From Aequorivita sp. CIP111184 (GTDB taxonomy: Bacteria; Bacteroidota; Bacteroidia; Flavobacteriales; Flavobacteriaceae), in contig NZ_UEFQ01000030.1 of assembly GCF_900489465.1 (NCBI RefSeq), positions 62,001 through 126,000 of the forward strand: a DNA stretch of 64,000 nucleotides, in the 5' to 3' direction. Below the pieces are notes generated by a model. The model was not told the origin of the DNA. It saw nothing but the letters and a program-made list of their open reading frames with translations, and did not search any database. Each line of letters starts with the position of its first letter. The stretch's first letter is position 1. A program made the position numbers and the translations under genes. This document shows positions 34,227 through 42,662 of the stretch, piece by piece.

Positions 34227-35327
34227 ATGAAAACATACATAATTAAAAGCGGAGACTCCCTAGGTTCAATAGCATTTAAACAATTAGGAGCTACAGCAAA
34301 ATGGCGTGAAATTGCAGAATTGAACAATATTGTAAACCCCAGTAAAATTGAAGTGGGCCAAGTATTACAATTACCAATAGAAAGTGAACCCGAAGCCAGT
34401 ACCGAAAGAGCTGACGTAGTTATTATTGAAGAAGATCCTCGGGTATATTATCAATATCAAAATAATCCCGCCAAAAACTTTTTAGGTAAAAAATTCAGAA
34501 AAGGAATTTATAGACGTGGTGTTCATACTACAGAAAAATTTATTGAGGAAAACCCAACACTCTTGGCTGGCCTCAAAATTAGCAAATCAGAAGTAAGTGC
34601 TTTATTGGCCACCTCAGAAAATGAAGGCAATCTTGATGCCGTTAACACTTGGGACAATTCCTTTATGAGTTTCGGCATGTTTCAATGGACACTTGGCGCA
34701 GCAACCGCCCAAGGTGAATTGCCAGCCCTCATTAAACTAGTAAAAGAAAAATATCCTGATGCCTTTGAGCAGTTTTGTGGTCAGTTTGATGTTGATGTAT
34801 CTGCAGACACCAATGATACCTATGGTTATTTAATTTATAAAAACAAAAAAGTAAACTCCGCTGCCGATAAACAATTTTTCCGAAGTGATATAGTGGCATA
34901 TCGTTTCGCTGCTGCAGGCATGGACAATCGAGTTTGTGCTATAGAAGTTTTGCACGCCATTAACCGTTTCAACCTTTTTTATTTCAACAGAACCAATAAA
35001 TTAGGCGGCAATGCTTTATTTGATTTGCTCTCCTCAGAATATGCAGCTGCTTTGTTCCTGGATAATCACGTAAATAGGCCAGCCTATCTTTGGCCTAGTG
35101 TTGCAAAGGCTGTTAGCAAAGCTGGACTTTCCTACGATCAACTAAAAAATGGAGGAAACAGGGAAGAAATGAAGGTAATCAATCAATACCTCAATATACG
35201 CGAAACCTATGGCTCATCACCTATGACTGATGCTAAAAATAGAGCTGCCGTAACCAAACGTTATCTTGATGCGGGAAAGATATCTGCTTCAAAAGGAAGT
35301 TTTAAATCACACCGGTCATTAAGGTAA
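34227..35327 (+). CDS. LysM plus lysozyme-like putative cell-wall hydrolase without signal peptide
   Basis: 366 aa from the ATG at 34227. Residues 1-50 are a LysM peptidoglycan-binding domain (YIIKSGDSLGSIAFKQLG..IVNPSKIEVGQVLQLP). After a linker, residues 120-330 show a lysozyme/transglycosylase-like pattern: TSENEGNLDAVNTWD (candidate catalytic Glu131/Glu133) and SFGMFQWTLGAAT, then a helical region. The C-terminus is basic. No signal peptide or lipobox precedes the LysM. It is an isolated gene between trmL and ppx. Fold assignment is an inference from motifs; the protein could also be an injected effector or phage-related enzyme. Confidence 0.7.
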   Translation: MKTYIIKSGDSLGSIAFKQLGATAKWREIAELNNIVNPSKIEVGQVLQLPIESEPEASTERADVVIIEEDPRVYYQYQNNPAKNFLGKKFRKGIYRRGVHTTEKFIEENPTLLAGLKISKSEVSALLATSENEGNLDAVNTWDNSFMSFGMFQWTLGAATAQGELPALIKLVKEKYPDAFEQFCGQFDVDVSADTNDTYGYLIYKNKKVNSAADKQFFRSDIVAYRFAAAGMDNRVCAIEVLHAINRFNLFYFNRTNKLGGNALFDLLSSEYAAALFLDNHVNRPAYLWPSVAKAVSKAGLSYDQLKNGGNREEMKVINQYLNIRETYGSSPMTDAKNRAAVTKRYLDAGKISASKGSFKSHRSLR

Positions 35328-35390
35328 TATTTTAGAATACTAAATTTTTAGAATATCATTAGTAAAGAATAAAACTTGAAAAATATTGAC

Positions 35391-36305
35391 CTAGGAATTA
35401 ACCTCCATTTCCGCCGCGATTTTTTCATTATAAAGACTTTTTATAATCCCGTCACTCAGACCAATTTTAGGAACAAACACATTCTTTGCCTTACTCCATT
35501 TCATTGCAGAAAGATATATACGAGTTGCAGGAACTACAACATCTGCACGGTCTGGATTCATGTCCAGCTCCGTGATACGCTCATCAAAAGAAAGCGATTT
35601 TATAAGTTCATAATATGAAGAAAGGTAAAAATAGCTCAGCGGTTTCCCTATTTTCTTTCCGCTCTTTTTATAGATACTATTAATATTTCCACCACTTCCA
35701 ATCATGGAGATTTTATGGTAATCCTTGGTTTCTTTCTTGATCCATCGTTCCACATCTTCCCACATACTGTCTTCCACACGATTTTCTATAAGTCTCACAG
35801 TACCCAATTTAAAACTTTGTGAAGCTACAATATGTCCATTCGCAAAAACGGTAAACTCTGTACTTCCTCCGCCAACATCTACATAAAGAAAAGCCTTATC
35901 GTTCTGAATCAAACTCTTTAAGTCTGTGGAAGCAATAATCGCAGCTTCGTCATTTCCATCAATAATATTTATGTGTAGTCCGCTTTTTTCTTCAATCATC
36001 GCAGCTATTTCATGACCATTGGAAGCTTCGCGCATTGCTGAAGTTGCGCAGGCGCGAAAACGTTTGATATTATGGGTTTTCATTAAAAGTTTGAAAGCTA
36101 TCATGGCATCTACCATTCGGTTCGCATTACTTTCGGAAATTTTTCCCTCTAGAAAAACATCAGCTCCCAAACGAATGGGGACTCGCACCAATGAAGTTTT
36201 CTTAAAAAGTGTATCCTTTCCCTCCTGCTCAACTACAGTGGCCACCAGCAGACGTATGGCATTACTACCAATATCCACAGCACCATATTTTTCTATTTTT
36301 AACAA
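35391..36305 (-). CDS. ppx: Ppx/GppA-family exopolyphosphatase
   Basis: 304 aa, the short Bacteroidota form without the C-terminal HD-like half of E. coli Ppx. The actin-like ATPase motifs are YGAVDIGSNAIRLLVA (phosphate 1), LYVDVGGGSTEFTVF (phosphate 2) and MIGSGGNINSI (adenosine-like). It hydrolyses terminal phosphate from polyphosphate or pppGpp. It is the last gene of the sixA-ppk-ppx run; its start is 5 bp after the ppk stop. Confidence 0.92.
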   Translation of the reverse strand: MLKIEKYGAVDIGSNAIRLLVATVVEQEGKDTLFKKTSLVRVPIRLGADVFLEGKISESNANRMVDAMIAFKLLMKTHNIKRFRACATSAMREASNGHEIAAMIEEKSGLHINIIDGNDEAAIIASTDLKSLIQNDKAFLYVDVGGGSTEFTVFANGHIVASQSFKLGTVRLIENRVEDSMWEDVERWIKKETKDYHKISMIGSGGNINSIYKKSGKKIGKPLSYFYLSSYYELIKSLSFDERITELDMNPDRADVVVPATRIYLSAMKWSKAKNVFVPKIGLSDGIIKSLYNEKIAAEMEVNS

Positions 36306-36310
36306 ATCAA

Positions 36311-38407
36311 TCAGTTTACTTCAAGTTTTTTTAAATAATAATCATACATCATAAATTGAGAGCGCACGGGTGTCTTGTTGTTTTTAAGATAGGCATTGTC
36401 GTTTTTGATGCTTATTACACGTGCTTTCACGTTATCGCTCCACCCAATTTCAAAGTTTTCGAGAATTTCCTGCTTAATGTCTGCGTCATAAATAGGACAT
36501 GTAATCTCTACCCTATTGTCAAGATTTCTTCCCATAAAATCTGCGGAAGAAATATACACTTTCGTCTCGCCTGCGTTCTCGAAAATAAACAAACGCGGAT
36601 GCTCTAAATATTTCCCCACAATGCTAATAGCTTCAATGTTTTCGCTCATTCCCTTCACGCCCGGAATTAAACAGCAAATACCGCGTACAATCATTTTTAT
36701 CTTCACTCCTGCCCGACTCGCTTCATAAAGTTTATCAATCATCTTAAAATCTGAAAGACTGTTTAGCTTTAATTTAATACCGCTAGGGAGTCCTGCCTTT
36801 TTGTTTTTTATCTCAGCATCAATTAAGTGATAGATGGCATTTCGGGTATAGTGTGGGGAAACTATTAAGTGACGGTATTTCTTCACTTGATAATTCACCT
36901 CAAAAAAATCAAACACCTTGTTTATCTCCTTACATATTCTTTGGTCTGCAGTAAAGAGTGTATAATCTGTATAAAGTCGTGCCGTAGATTCATTGAAATT
37001 ACCAGTACTAATAATGCCGTACCGAACCAATTTATCGTTCTCTAATCTTTCAACAACGCAAGCCTTGCAGTGTACTTTCAAACCTTTCACACCAAAAATA
37101 AGTCGCACATCCTCGCTTTGTAATAACTCGGCATATTCAATATTTGCCTCTTCATCAAAACGGGCCTGTAGTTCAATCTGTACGGTTACATCCTTTCCGT
37201 TCTTTTTCGCATTTATGAGCGAACTGGCAATGTGCGATACCTCCGCCAAACGATAAATAGTAATTTTTATAGATTTTACTTTTGGATCAAGTGCAGCTTC
37301 ACGTAAAAATTTCACCACATACATAAATGTTTGGTAAGGCGTGTGCAACAAATAATCTTTGGCTACAATTTTATCAAATAAACTTCCCTGTAAACTCAAG
37401 CCAGGTATAGGAAGAGGTTCTTTTGGTTCATACTGAAGATCTGGTCTTCCCAGACGCGGAAAATCCATATAGTCACGACGGTTGTGATAACGCCCACCGG
37501 GAATAATACTATCAGTCTTGTCAATGCCCATTTTGTTGAGCAAAAAGTTAAGCGTTTTTTTGTCAATACTTTTGTCGTAAACAAAGCGAACGGGATCGCC
37601 CGTACTTCGGTTTTTTACACTTTTTGAAATTTTATCTATAAAGCTTCGGCTCAAATCGCTATCAATATCCAGCTCTGCGTCGCGTGTTATTTTTATCATA
37701 TGCGCAGAAATAGTTTCATACTTAAAGATGCTGAAAATATTATGTAAACAATGACGTATAAGATCATCTAGTATAATAACAAACTGCTTATCCCCTTCCT
37801 GTGGCAATACCACAAAACGATCTATAGTTCGGGGGATTTCAATAAGCGCATAATTATGTTTTGCTTCAAATGTATCATCTTCTTTGCTCATCACCATTGT
37901 TATGGCAAGATATGCCGCACTATCGCGCAGGCTTGGAAATTCCTCCAACTCTCCAATCATGATAGTCATCATCGCAGGGCTTACGTACCGAACGAAGTAT
38001 TCAGAAATAAATTTGCTTTGTTCTGGCGTAACCTCAGTTTCATTAATTATAAAAATATTCTCCTTGCGAAGTTCTTTCTGAATATCACTAAGTATTTTTA
38101 AACTGTGTGCCTGTTGTTCTATAACTGTTTGGGTTATTTCTTCCAAAAGATCTTTAGCGGAAATACCTCCTAAAAAATTTCGCCCCATCTTTCCGGCTTC
38201 CACAATTCGCTTGATTGTGGCATAACGCACTTTGAAAAATTCATCAAGATTGTTTGAGAAAATACCCAAAAAACGAAGTCGCTCAATTAGAGGGATTTTT
38301 TTATCATTCGCTTCCTGCAATACACGAGCGTTAAACTGTAACCAGCTTAATTCCCTATTGTTGTATTTATTGCGAACATGAGGATGTGGTACTACTTTTT
38401 CGGTCAT
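36311..38407 (-). CDS. ppk1: Polyphosphate kinase 1
   Basis: 698 aa, the full PPK1 length. The N domain starts YNNRELSWLQFNARVLQEA; the catalytic phospholipase D-like halves include KVHCKACVV (phosphorylatable His) and YGIISTGNFNESTARLYTDYTLF. A second HxK-like region and the C2 block DRRV-like NLDNRVEITCPI complete it. It makes polyphosphate from ATP. It overlaps the upstream sixA-like gene by one base (TAATG) and is followed at once by ppx, so all three are in one operon. Confidence 0.96.
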   Translation of the reverse strand: MTEKVVPHPHVRNKYNNRELSWLQFNARVLQEANDKKIPLIERLRFLGIFSNNLDEFFKVRYATIKRIVEAGKMGRNFLGGISAKDLLEEITQTVIEQQAHSLKILSDIQKELRKENIFIINETEVTPEQSKFISEYFVRYVSPAMMTIMIGELEEFPSLRDSAAYLAITMVMSKEDDTFEAKHNYALIEIPRTIDRFVVLPQEGDKQFVIILDDLIRHCLHNIFSIFKYETISAHMIKITRDAELDIDSDLSRSFIDKISKSVKNRSTGDPVRFVYDKSIDKKTLNFLLNKMGIDKTDSIIPGGRYHNRRDYMDFPRLGRPDLQYEPKEPLPIPGLSLQGSLFDKIVAKDYLLHTPYQTFMYVVKFLREAALDPKVKSIKITIYRLAEVSHIASSLINAKKNGKDVTVQIELQARFDEEANIEYAELLQSEDVRLIFGVKGLKVHCKACVVERLENDKLVRYGIISTGNFNESTARLYTDYTLFTADQRICKEINKVFDFFEVNYQVKKYRHLIVSPHYTRNAIYHLIDAEIKNKKAGLPSGIKLKLNSLSDFKMIDKLYEASRAGVKIKMIVRGICCLIPGVKGMSENIEAISIVGKYLEHPRLFIFENAGETKVYISSADFMGRNLDNRVEITCPIYDADIKQEILENFEIGWSDNVKARVISIKNDNAYLKNNKTPVRSQFMMYDYYLKKLEVN

Positions 38408-38892
38408 TATTTAAGATCCCGAGGGAAAATTGTTTTTACGGTTTTGCCCGTAGTTATATCGCTCCATTTTTTTTCATCAAATTGCAGCATTACAAAGCCG
38501 CAAGTGGGAACATTTTCAATATAGCTGTTTCCGAGCATATTTGCAACGGAAGTAAACGCATGATTGTGCCCAACTATCATAACGGTATCCAGATTATCGT
38601 CTAACGACTTTATAATTCGCATAACGTTTTGTCCACTAAAATCATAAAGCTCGTGGTTTGTTTCAAAATTTGCATCCGAAATATTCAATGCTTTTTTAAA
38701 GAATTGTGCTGTTAAAAATGCGCGCGTTGCATCACTGCTTATTATTTTTTGTGGTGGCTCAACTTCTGCTTTCACCTTTTTTGAAACCAATCTTCCGTCG
38801 CGCACACCTCTATCTTTTAGAGGGCGCTTATGATCGTCAACATCGTGTTTCCAAGATGATTTTGCATGCCTGACTAAATATAATGTTTTCAT
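38407..38892 (-). CDS. sixA: SixA-type histidine phosphatase
   Basis: 161 aa, a single histidine phosphatase (RHG) domain. Opening YLVRHAKSSW gives the phosphorylated His (RHA) and the later IVGHNHAF gives the second catalytic His. Family members remove phosphate from phosphohistidine residues. Being first in an operon with ppk1, whose reaction passes through phosphohistidine, and ppx suggests it may act on PPK1 or another His-phosphorylated protein (inference). No clear promoter is seen before it; a short word-like repeat lies immediately upstream. Confidence 0.88.
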   Translation of the reverse strand: MKTLYLVRHAKSSWKHDVDDHKRPLKDRGVRDGRLVSKKVKAEVEPPQKIISSDATRAFLTAQFFKKALNISDANFETNHELYDFSGQNVMRIIKSLDDNLDTVMIVGHNHAFTSVANMLGNSYIENVPTCGFVMLQFDEKKWSDITTGKTVKTIFPRDLK

Positions 38893-38895
38893 TTA

Positions 38896-38917
38896 TTTTG
38901 ATTCGTGGTTCGTGATT
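38896..38917. repeat. Short word-like tandem repeat
   Basis: The intergenic text GATTCGTGGTTCGTGATTC repeats (GA/G)TTCGTG with small changes. Such phrases are common as intergenic junk in Bacteroidota genomes. Confidence 0.5.
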
Positions 38918-38926
38918 CTAAAATTA

Positions 38927-39571
38927 TTAGGGGGCTAATCTTTCAATAATCCAATCATTATTATTCAAAGTATACCGTATTCTGTCATGGAGTCTGTTGG
39001 GTCTGCCCTGCCAAAACTCGATTGAAATTGGTCTTACCAAAAAACCACCCCAATCATCAGGTTTTGGAACTTCTTTGTTTTCGTATTTTTCTTCAAGATC
39101 TTCGAGATTTTTCTCCAAAACTTCTCGAGATTCCACAACTGTACTTTGATGCGAAACCGCTGCCCCTAACTGACTTCCCTTTGGGCGTGAATGAAAATAA
39201 TTTGTGGAATCTGCCTCTGAAGTTTTTTCAACAGTTCCCTTAATGATTATCTGACGTTCCATGTTTGGCCAAAAAAAGGAAAGTGAAACTTTGTTGTTAT
39301 TAGCTATGGACTTGCCTTTTTCACTGTTATAATTGGTATAAAAATAAAAACCGTTTTCGTCATATTTTTTCAGAAGAACCACCCTACCTTTAGGATATCC
39401 ATCTGTTCCAATGGTGGAGATTGTCATGGCATTCACTTCATCTATACCTCCGTTTTCCTTTACTTCAAAAAACCAACTACGGAATTGTTGCATCGGGTTT
39501 TCATCTACAGAAGCTTGGGAAAGCGTGCCTTTTTCATAAGATTTTCTATAATCGTGAAGCTTTTCAGCCAT
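38927..39571 (-). CDS. pdxH: Pyridoxamine 5'-phosphate oxidase
   Basis: 214 aa, full length. FMN/PLP-binding blocks visible are MTISTIGTDGYPKGRVVLLKKYDENGFYFYTNYNSEKG, FFWPNMERQIIIKGTVEK, SRPKGSQLGAAVSHQS and the C-terminal WGGFLVRPISIEFWQGRPNRLHDRIRY. It makes pyridoxal 5'-phosphate from PNP or PMP, the cofactor of serC and other aminotransferases. It seems to be a single-gene unit. Confidence 0.97.
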   Translation of the reverse strand: MAEKLHDYRKSYEKGTLSQASVDENPMQQFRSWFFEVKENGGIDEVNAMTISTIGTDGYPKGRVVLLKKYDENGFYFYTNYNSEKGKSIANNNKVSLSFFWPNMERQIIIKGTVEKTSEADSTNYFHSRPKGSQLGAAVSHQSTVVESREVLEKNLEDLEEKYENKEVPKPDDWGGFLVRPISIEFWQGRPNRLHDRIRYTLNNNDWIIERLAP

Positions 39572-39645
39572 AGGTAAAGTTTTAACGCAAGTTAAGAGTT
39601 TTAAATAATCTTTAAAACAGTGTCCTATTAAATCTGTATTAAAAT

Positions 39646-40551
39646 TTAAAAAGAAAAACGTTTGCCATCTTCGGCCAAATCAACATTTTCAAAGACTTCC
39701 TGCGCCTCTTTTCTGAAAAGTTCCAAATTACCATAACGTCCAGAATAATGGCCAAGAATTAAAGTTCCAACTTTTGCTTTTTTGGCTATAACAGCAGCCT
39801 CTTTTGCTGTGCTGTGCTTCGTTTTCTCACAAAGATGATGGTGTTCCTCCAAAAAGGTAGATTCGTGATATAAAACTGTTGCTCCTTCAATTTGCGGAAT
39901 CATCTCGGGGTTGTAGGCAGTGTCACTGCAATATGCATAGGATTTTGTTGGTGGCGGATCAAAAGTTATATCATTATTCGGGATTAGTTTTCCCGTTTTA
40001 TCCTCAACATCAAAGCCTTGTTTTATTTTATTGTAGTAGCTCAAATCAATATTGAGTTTTCTAGCTGCTTCCACATTCAGCTTACGTTCATCCGGTTTTT
40101 CCTTAAAAAAAAATCCATTTGTATAGACTCTGTGGGCTAAAGGAATTGTTTCCACACTAAGTTTATCGTCTTCAAAAATTATTTGGGGAGAAGTTTCCTC
40201 CAATTCATGAAAATACAGTGGATAATTGGTATATGTTTTCCCAAGCTTTAAGAGTAATAAAATCGCTTCTTTTATTCCTTTAGGGCCATAAACATGAAGC
40301 TCTGCTTCCCTTCCCAAAAGAAGAAAAGTAGAAATTAAACCAGGTAATCCAAAAAAGTGATCACCGTGCAAATGTGAAATGAAAATGTGTTTGATCCTTG
40401 AAAACTTAACTTTATATTTTCGCAACTGAACTTGTGTGCCTTCACCACAATCAATTAAAAATAAATGCCCCTTCATTTCCAAAACCTGTGCAGTTGGATG
40501 TGCTGAGGCTGTTGGTGTTGCAGAATGGCATCCTAGGATTGTTAAGTTCAT
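39646..40551 (-). CDS. rnz: Ribonuclease Z
   Basis: 301 aa from the ATG at 40551 (two upstream in-frame codons start with TTG). Metallo-beta-lactamase fold: FISHLHGDHFFGLPG (His-x-His-x-Asp-His), the SDTAY motif (YCSDTAYNPEM), and the flexible-arm segment. The C-terminal HYSGRYGN supplies further His. It trims tRNA 3' trailers. It follows a small gene and pyrB on the same strand, separated from the small gene by about 80 bp. Confidence 0.95.
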   Translation of the reverse strand: MNLTILGCHSATPTASAHPTAQVLEMKGHLFLIDCGEGTQVQLRKYKVKFSRIKHIFISHLHGDHFFGLPGLISTFLLLGREAELHVYGPKGIKEAILLLLKLGKTYTNYPLYFHELEETSPQIIFEDDKLSVETIPLAHRVYTNGFFFKEKPDERKLNVEAARKLNIDLSYYNKIKQGFDVEDKTGKLIPNNDITFDPPPTKSYAYCSDTAYNPEMIPQIEGATVLYHESTFLEEHHHLCEKTKHSTAKEAAVIAKKAKVGTLILGHYSGRYGNLELFRKEAQEVFENVDLAEDGKRFSF

Positions 40552-40632
40552 ATTCAAGTTTTCAGTGGGTAATTTCAGGGGGGCATTACAGTGTTCAAAA
40601 AGAAAATTGCAACTGCAATTACTGCTGAAAAT

Positions 40633-40968
40633 TTAAAACCCTAAGTCCCGCTCAATTTCTTCCATTTCCACAATATCGCCAGCTTCTTGAAGTGTTGGGA
40701 CCACGATCATTTCAAAAGGAACTTCGTCAATATCGATGGCGTCATTCACAATTACAAATGATTGTTTTGTTTTACGGTGAAGGTTGGAGGTTTTAATAAA
40801 CTGTAATAAATGTGGTAGTTCTAATGAATCATATTTCAATAAGTTCAAAACTACATTCTGCCCTTTATATTTGGAAGGCACTTGGCTCTCGATAAATGAG
40901 GCGAAGTCAATAATATCGTCCTTTTCATCTTCAAGGACCACGAAATTCGGGTGATTCTCAATCTTCAT
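40633..40968 (-). CDS. Small STAS-like hypothetical protein
   Basis: 111 aa, acidic, soluble. The pattern of strands and helices (FVVLEDEKDDIIDFASFIESQV, GQNVVLNLLKYDSLELPHLLQFI, QSFVIVNDAIDIDEV) suggests a small alpha/beta fold similar to STAS domains, but no catalytic motif is seen. It overlaps the pyrB stop by four bases (ATGA) and precedes rnz; function unknown. Confidence 0.65.
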   Translation of the reverse strand: MKIENHPNFVVLEDEKDDIIDFASFIESQVPSKYKGQNVVLNLLKYDSLELPHLLQFIKTSNLHRKTKQSFVIVNDAIDIDEVPFEMIVVPTLQEAGDIVEMEEIERDLGF

Positions 40969-41894
40969 GATTTAATTTTTGATGCCAATAAATAGATTAT
41001 TGCCATACGTATGGCAACGCCGTTCTGTACCTGTTCCAAAATGATGGACTGTTTGCTGTCTGCCACATCGCTGGTTATTTCTACACCGCGGTTTATTGGG
41101 CCTGGGTGCATTATAACAATTTCTTTATTTAATGAATCTAGCAGTTGTTTGTTTATTCCAAATTGCTGCGTGTACTCTCTTGTTGTTGGGAAATAACTTA
41201 TATCCATCCGTTCATTTTGAACACGTAACATATTTGCTACATCACACCATTCCAAAGCTTTGCGAAGATTGGTTTCAACACCTACATTAAGTTTTTCTAT
41301 ATATTTAGGGATAAGTGTTTTAGGACCGCACACTTTAACAGTAGCTCCAAGTTTTTGAAGTGCGAAAATATTAGATAAAGCAACTCGTGAGTGAAAAATA
41401 TCACCCACAATTACAATTTTTTTGCCTGCTACATCTCCCAGCTTTTCTCGAATTGAATAACTATCGAGCAAGGCTTGTGTGGGATGTTCGTGAGCTCCGT
41501 CGCCGGCATTAATTATACTTGCATCAACGTGTTTTGAAAGAAATACACCAGCTCCCGGATTTGGGTGGCGCATCACTACCATATCCACTTTCATAGAAAG
41601 AATATTGTTTACGGTATCAATTAATGTTTCGCCTTTGGTTACAGAAGAACTTGACGAAGCGAAATTAATAACATCTGCAGACAATCGCTTCTCTGCAAGT
41701 TCAAATGAAAGCTTGGTTCTTGTACTGTTTTCAAAGAATAGATTGGCAATGGTAATATCGCGGAGCGAAGGAACTTTTTTAATAGGCCGATTGATAACTT
41801 CCTTAAAATGATCTGCCGTTTCGAAGATGAGTTGAATATCAGCTTCGGTAATATATTTAATTCCCAATAAGTGGTTTACACTTAGTTCGCTCAT
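40965..41894 (-). CDS. pyrB: Aspartate carbamoyltransferase catalytic subunit
   Basis: 309 aa. The carbamoyl phosphate-binding FFENSTRTKLSFE, the DGAHEHPTQALLDSYSI block and VMHPGPINRGVEI are all present, giving complete substrate-binding sites. It makes carbamoyl aspartate in pyrimidine synthesis. It lies downstream of pyrR across a hairpin ending in a T tract, so expression may be attenuated. No pyrI is adjacent. Confidence 0.97.
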   Translation of the reverse strand: MSELSVNHLLGIKYITEADIQLIFETADHFKEVINRPIKKVPSLRDITIANLFFENSTRTKLSFELAEKRLSADVINFASSSSSVTKGETLIDTVNNILSMKVDMVVMRHPNPGAGVFLSKHVDASIINAGDGAHEHPTQALLDSYSIREKLGDVAGKKIVIVGDIFHSRVALSNIFALQKLGATVKVCGPKTLIPKYIEKLNVGVETNLRKALEWCDVANMLRVQNERMDISYFPTTREYTQQFGINKQLLDSLNKEIVIMHPGPINRGVEITSDVADSKQSIILEQVQNGVAIRMAIIYLLASKIKS

Positions 41895-41906
41895 TGTTTT
41901 TTTATT

Positions 41907-41974
41907 AAAAACGCCATAGACTGGATGCTTTACGCTTTAGGCCGCCTATTGCATACTGCCTAAAGCTTGTGGCG
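41907..41974 (-). terminator. Terminator-like hairpin between pyrR and pyrB (possible attenuator)
   Basis: On the minus strand an outer stem CGCCA/TGGCG (41974-41970 with 41916-41912) encloses an inner perfect 9-bp stem GCTTTAGGC/GCCTAAAGC (41966-41958 with 41942-41934). Five T follow directly. It lies in the 86-bp gap between the pyrR stop and the pyrB start. Confidence 0.55.
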
Positions 41975-41980
41975 AAAATT

Positions 41981-42520
41981 TTAACTTTTAACTAAATACA
42001 CAGCGTCTTCTCCATCATTTTCTTTCCAACAAACCCGTACCTTTTCCCCATCAAATGCATCTACCTGCCTACCTCGATAATCTGGCTGAATAGGTAAATG
42101 ACGACTAAAACGGCGATCAATTAATGTAAGTAGTTCAATCTCTGAAGGTCTTCCAAAAGATTGCATGGCCGTTAATGCAGAATTAATACTTCTTCCCGTA
42201 AAAAGTACATCATCTATAAAAACAACGTTTTTATCTTCAACAATAAAATCAATCCGGGTTTGATTGGCCTCTAAAGGTTTTTCACTTCTTCGAAAATCAT
42301 CGCGATAAAAGGTAATGTCTAAATAGCCAAGCTTGATGTTCTTAATTTTATATTCGGTTTCAAGTAATATTTTAAGTCTTTCGGCTAAAAATACACCTCG
42401 AGGCTGAATTCCAATAAGTACGGTTTTGGAGAAATCGTCGTGTTTTTCAATCAATTGACAAGCCAAACGGTTAAGCGCAATGTTTATCTCTGTTGCGTTT
42501 AGTAACACTTTTTGGCTCAT
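41981..42520 (-). CDS. pyrR: PyrR bifunctional protein (pyrimidine regulator / UPRTase)
   Basis: 179 aa from the ATG at 42520 (MSQKVLLNATEINIALNRL, the usual opening); the longer frame goes through a promoter and a terminator. The PRPP-binding loop is VVFIDDVLFTGRSINSAL, and IGIQPRGVFLAERL and the GYLDITFYRDD region are typical. It has uracil phosphoribosyltransferase activity and, in Firmicutes, binds pyr mRNA leaders to cause attenuation. It is followed by pyrB after a hairpin. Confidence 0.93.
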   Translation of the reverse strand: MSQKVLLNATEINIALNRLACQLIEKHDDFSKTVLIGIQPRGVFLAERLKILLETEYKIKNIKLGYLDITFYRDDFRRSEKPLEANQTRIDFIVEDKNVVFIDDVLFTGRSINSALTAMQSFGRPSEIELLTLIDRRFSRHLPIQPDYRGRQVDAFDGEKVRVCWKENDGEDAVYLVKS

Positions 42521-42547
42521 AGGAAGTTCTGAATTGTATTCAGAAAG

Positions 42548-42555
42548 CAAAAATA
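42548..42555 (-). promoter_or_regulatory. -7 box for pyrR-pyrB
   Basis: On the minus strand TATTTTTG matches TAnnTTTG, about 28 bp before the pyrR ATG. The -33 region has TTTT but no clean TTG. Confidence 0.5.
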
Positions 42556-42610
42556 CATTTTTTTTGGCTTTTAAAAGTGATGTATTTAAAATTGATTTAA
42601 ATCCAGAAAG

Positions 42611-42641
42611 CAAAAAAGCCTCTCGTTTCCGAAAGGCTTTT
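42611..42641 (-). terminator. rpsA terminator
   Basis: The stem AAAAGCCT/AGGCTTTT with a 12-base loop, reading into a run of T on the minus strand, sits between the rpsA stop and pyrR. Confidence 0.85.
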
Positions 42642-42662
42642 CTTTATTTATAAATGTAACGA

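Noticed and set aside
34227-35327. Prophage lysis gene
   Set aside because: No holin, terminase or structural phage genes are close, so the LysM protein is listed as an orphan rather than a prophage.
42521-42613. N-terminal extension of PyrR
   Set aside because: It starts from TTG, crosses a promoter-like box and a terminator; the ATG at 42520 matches the family.
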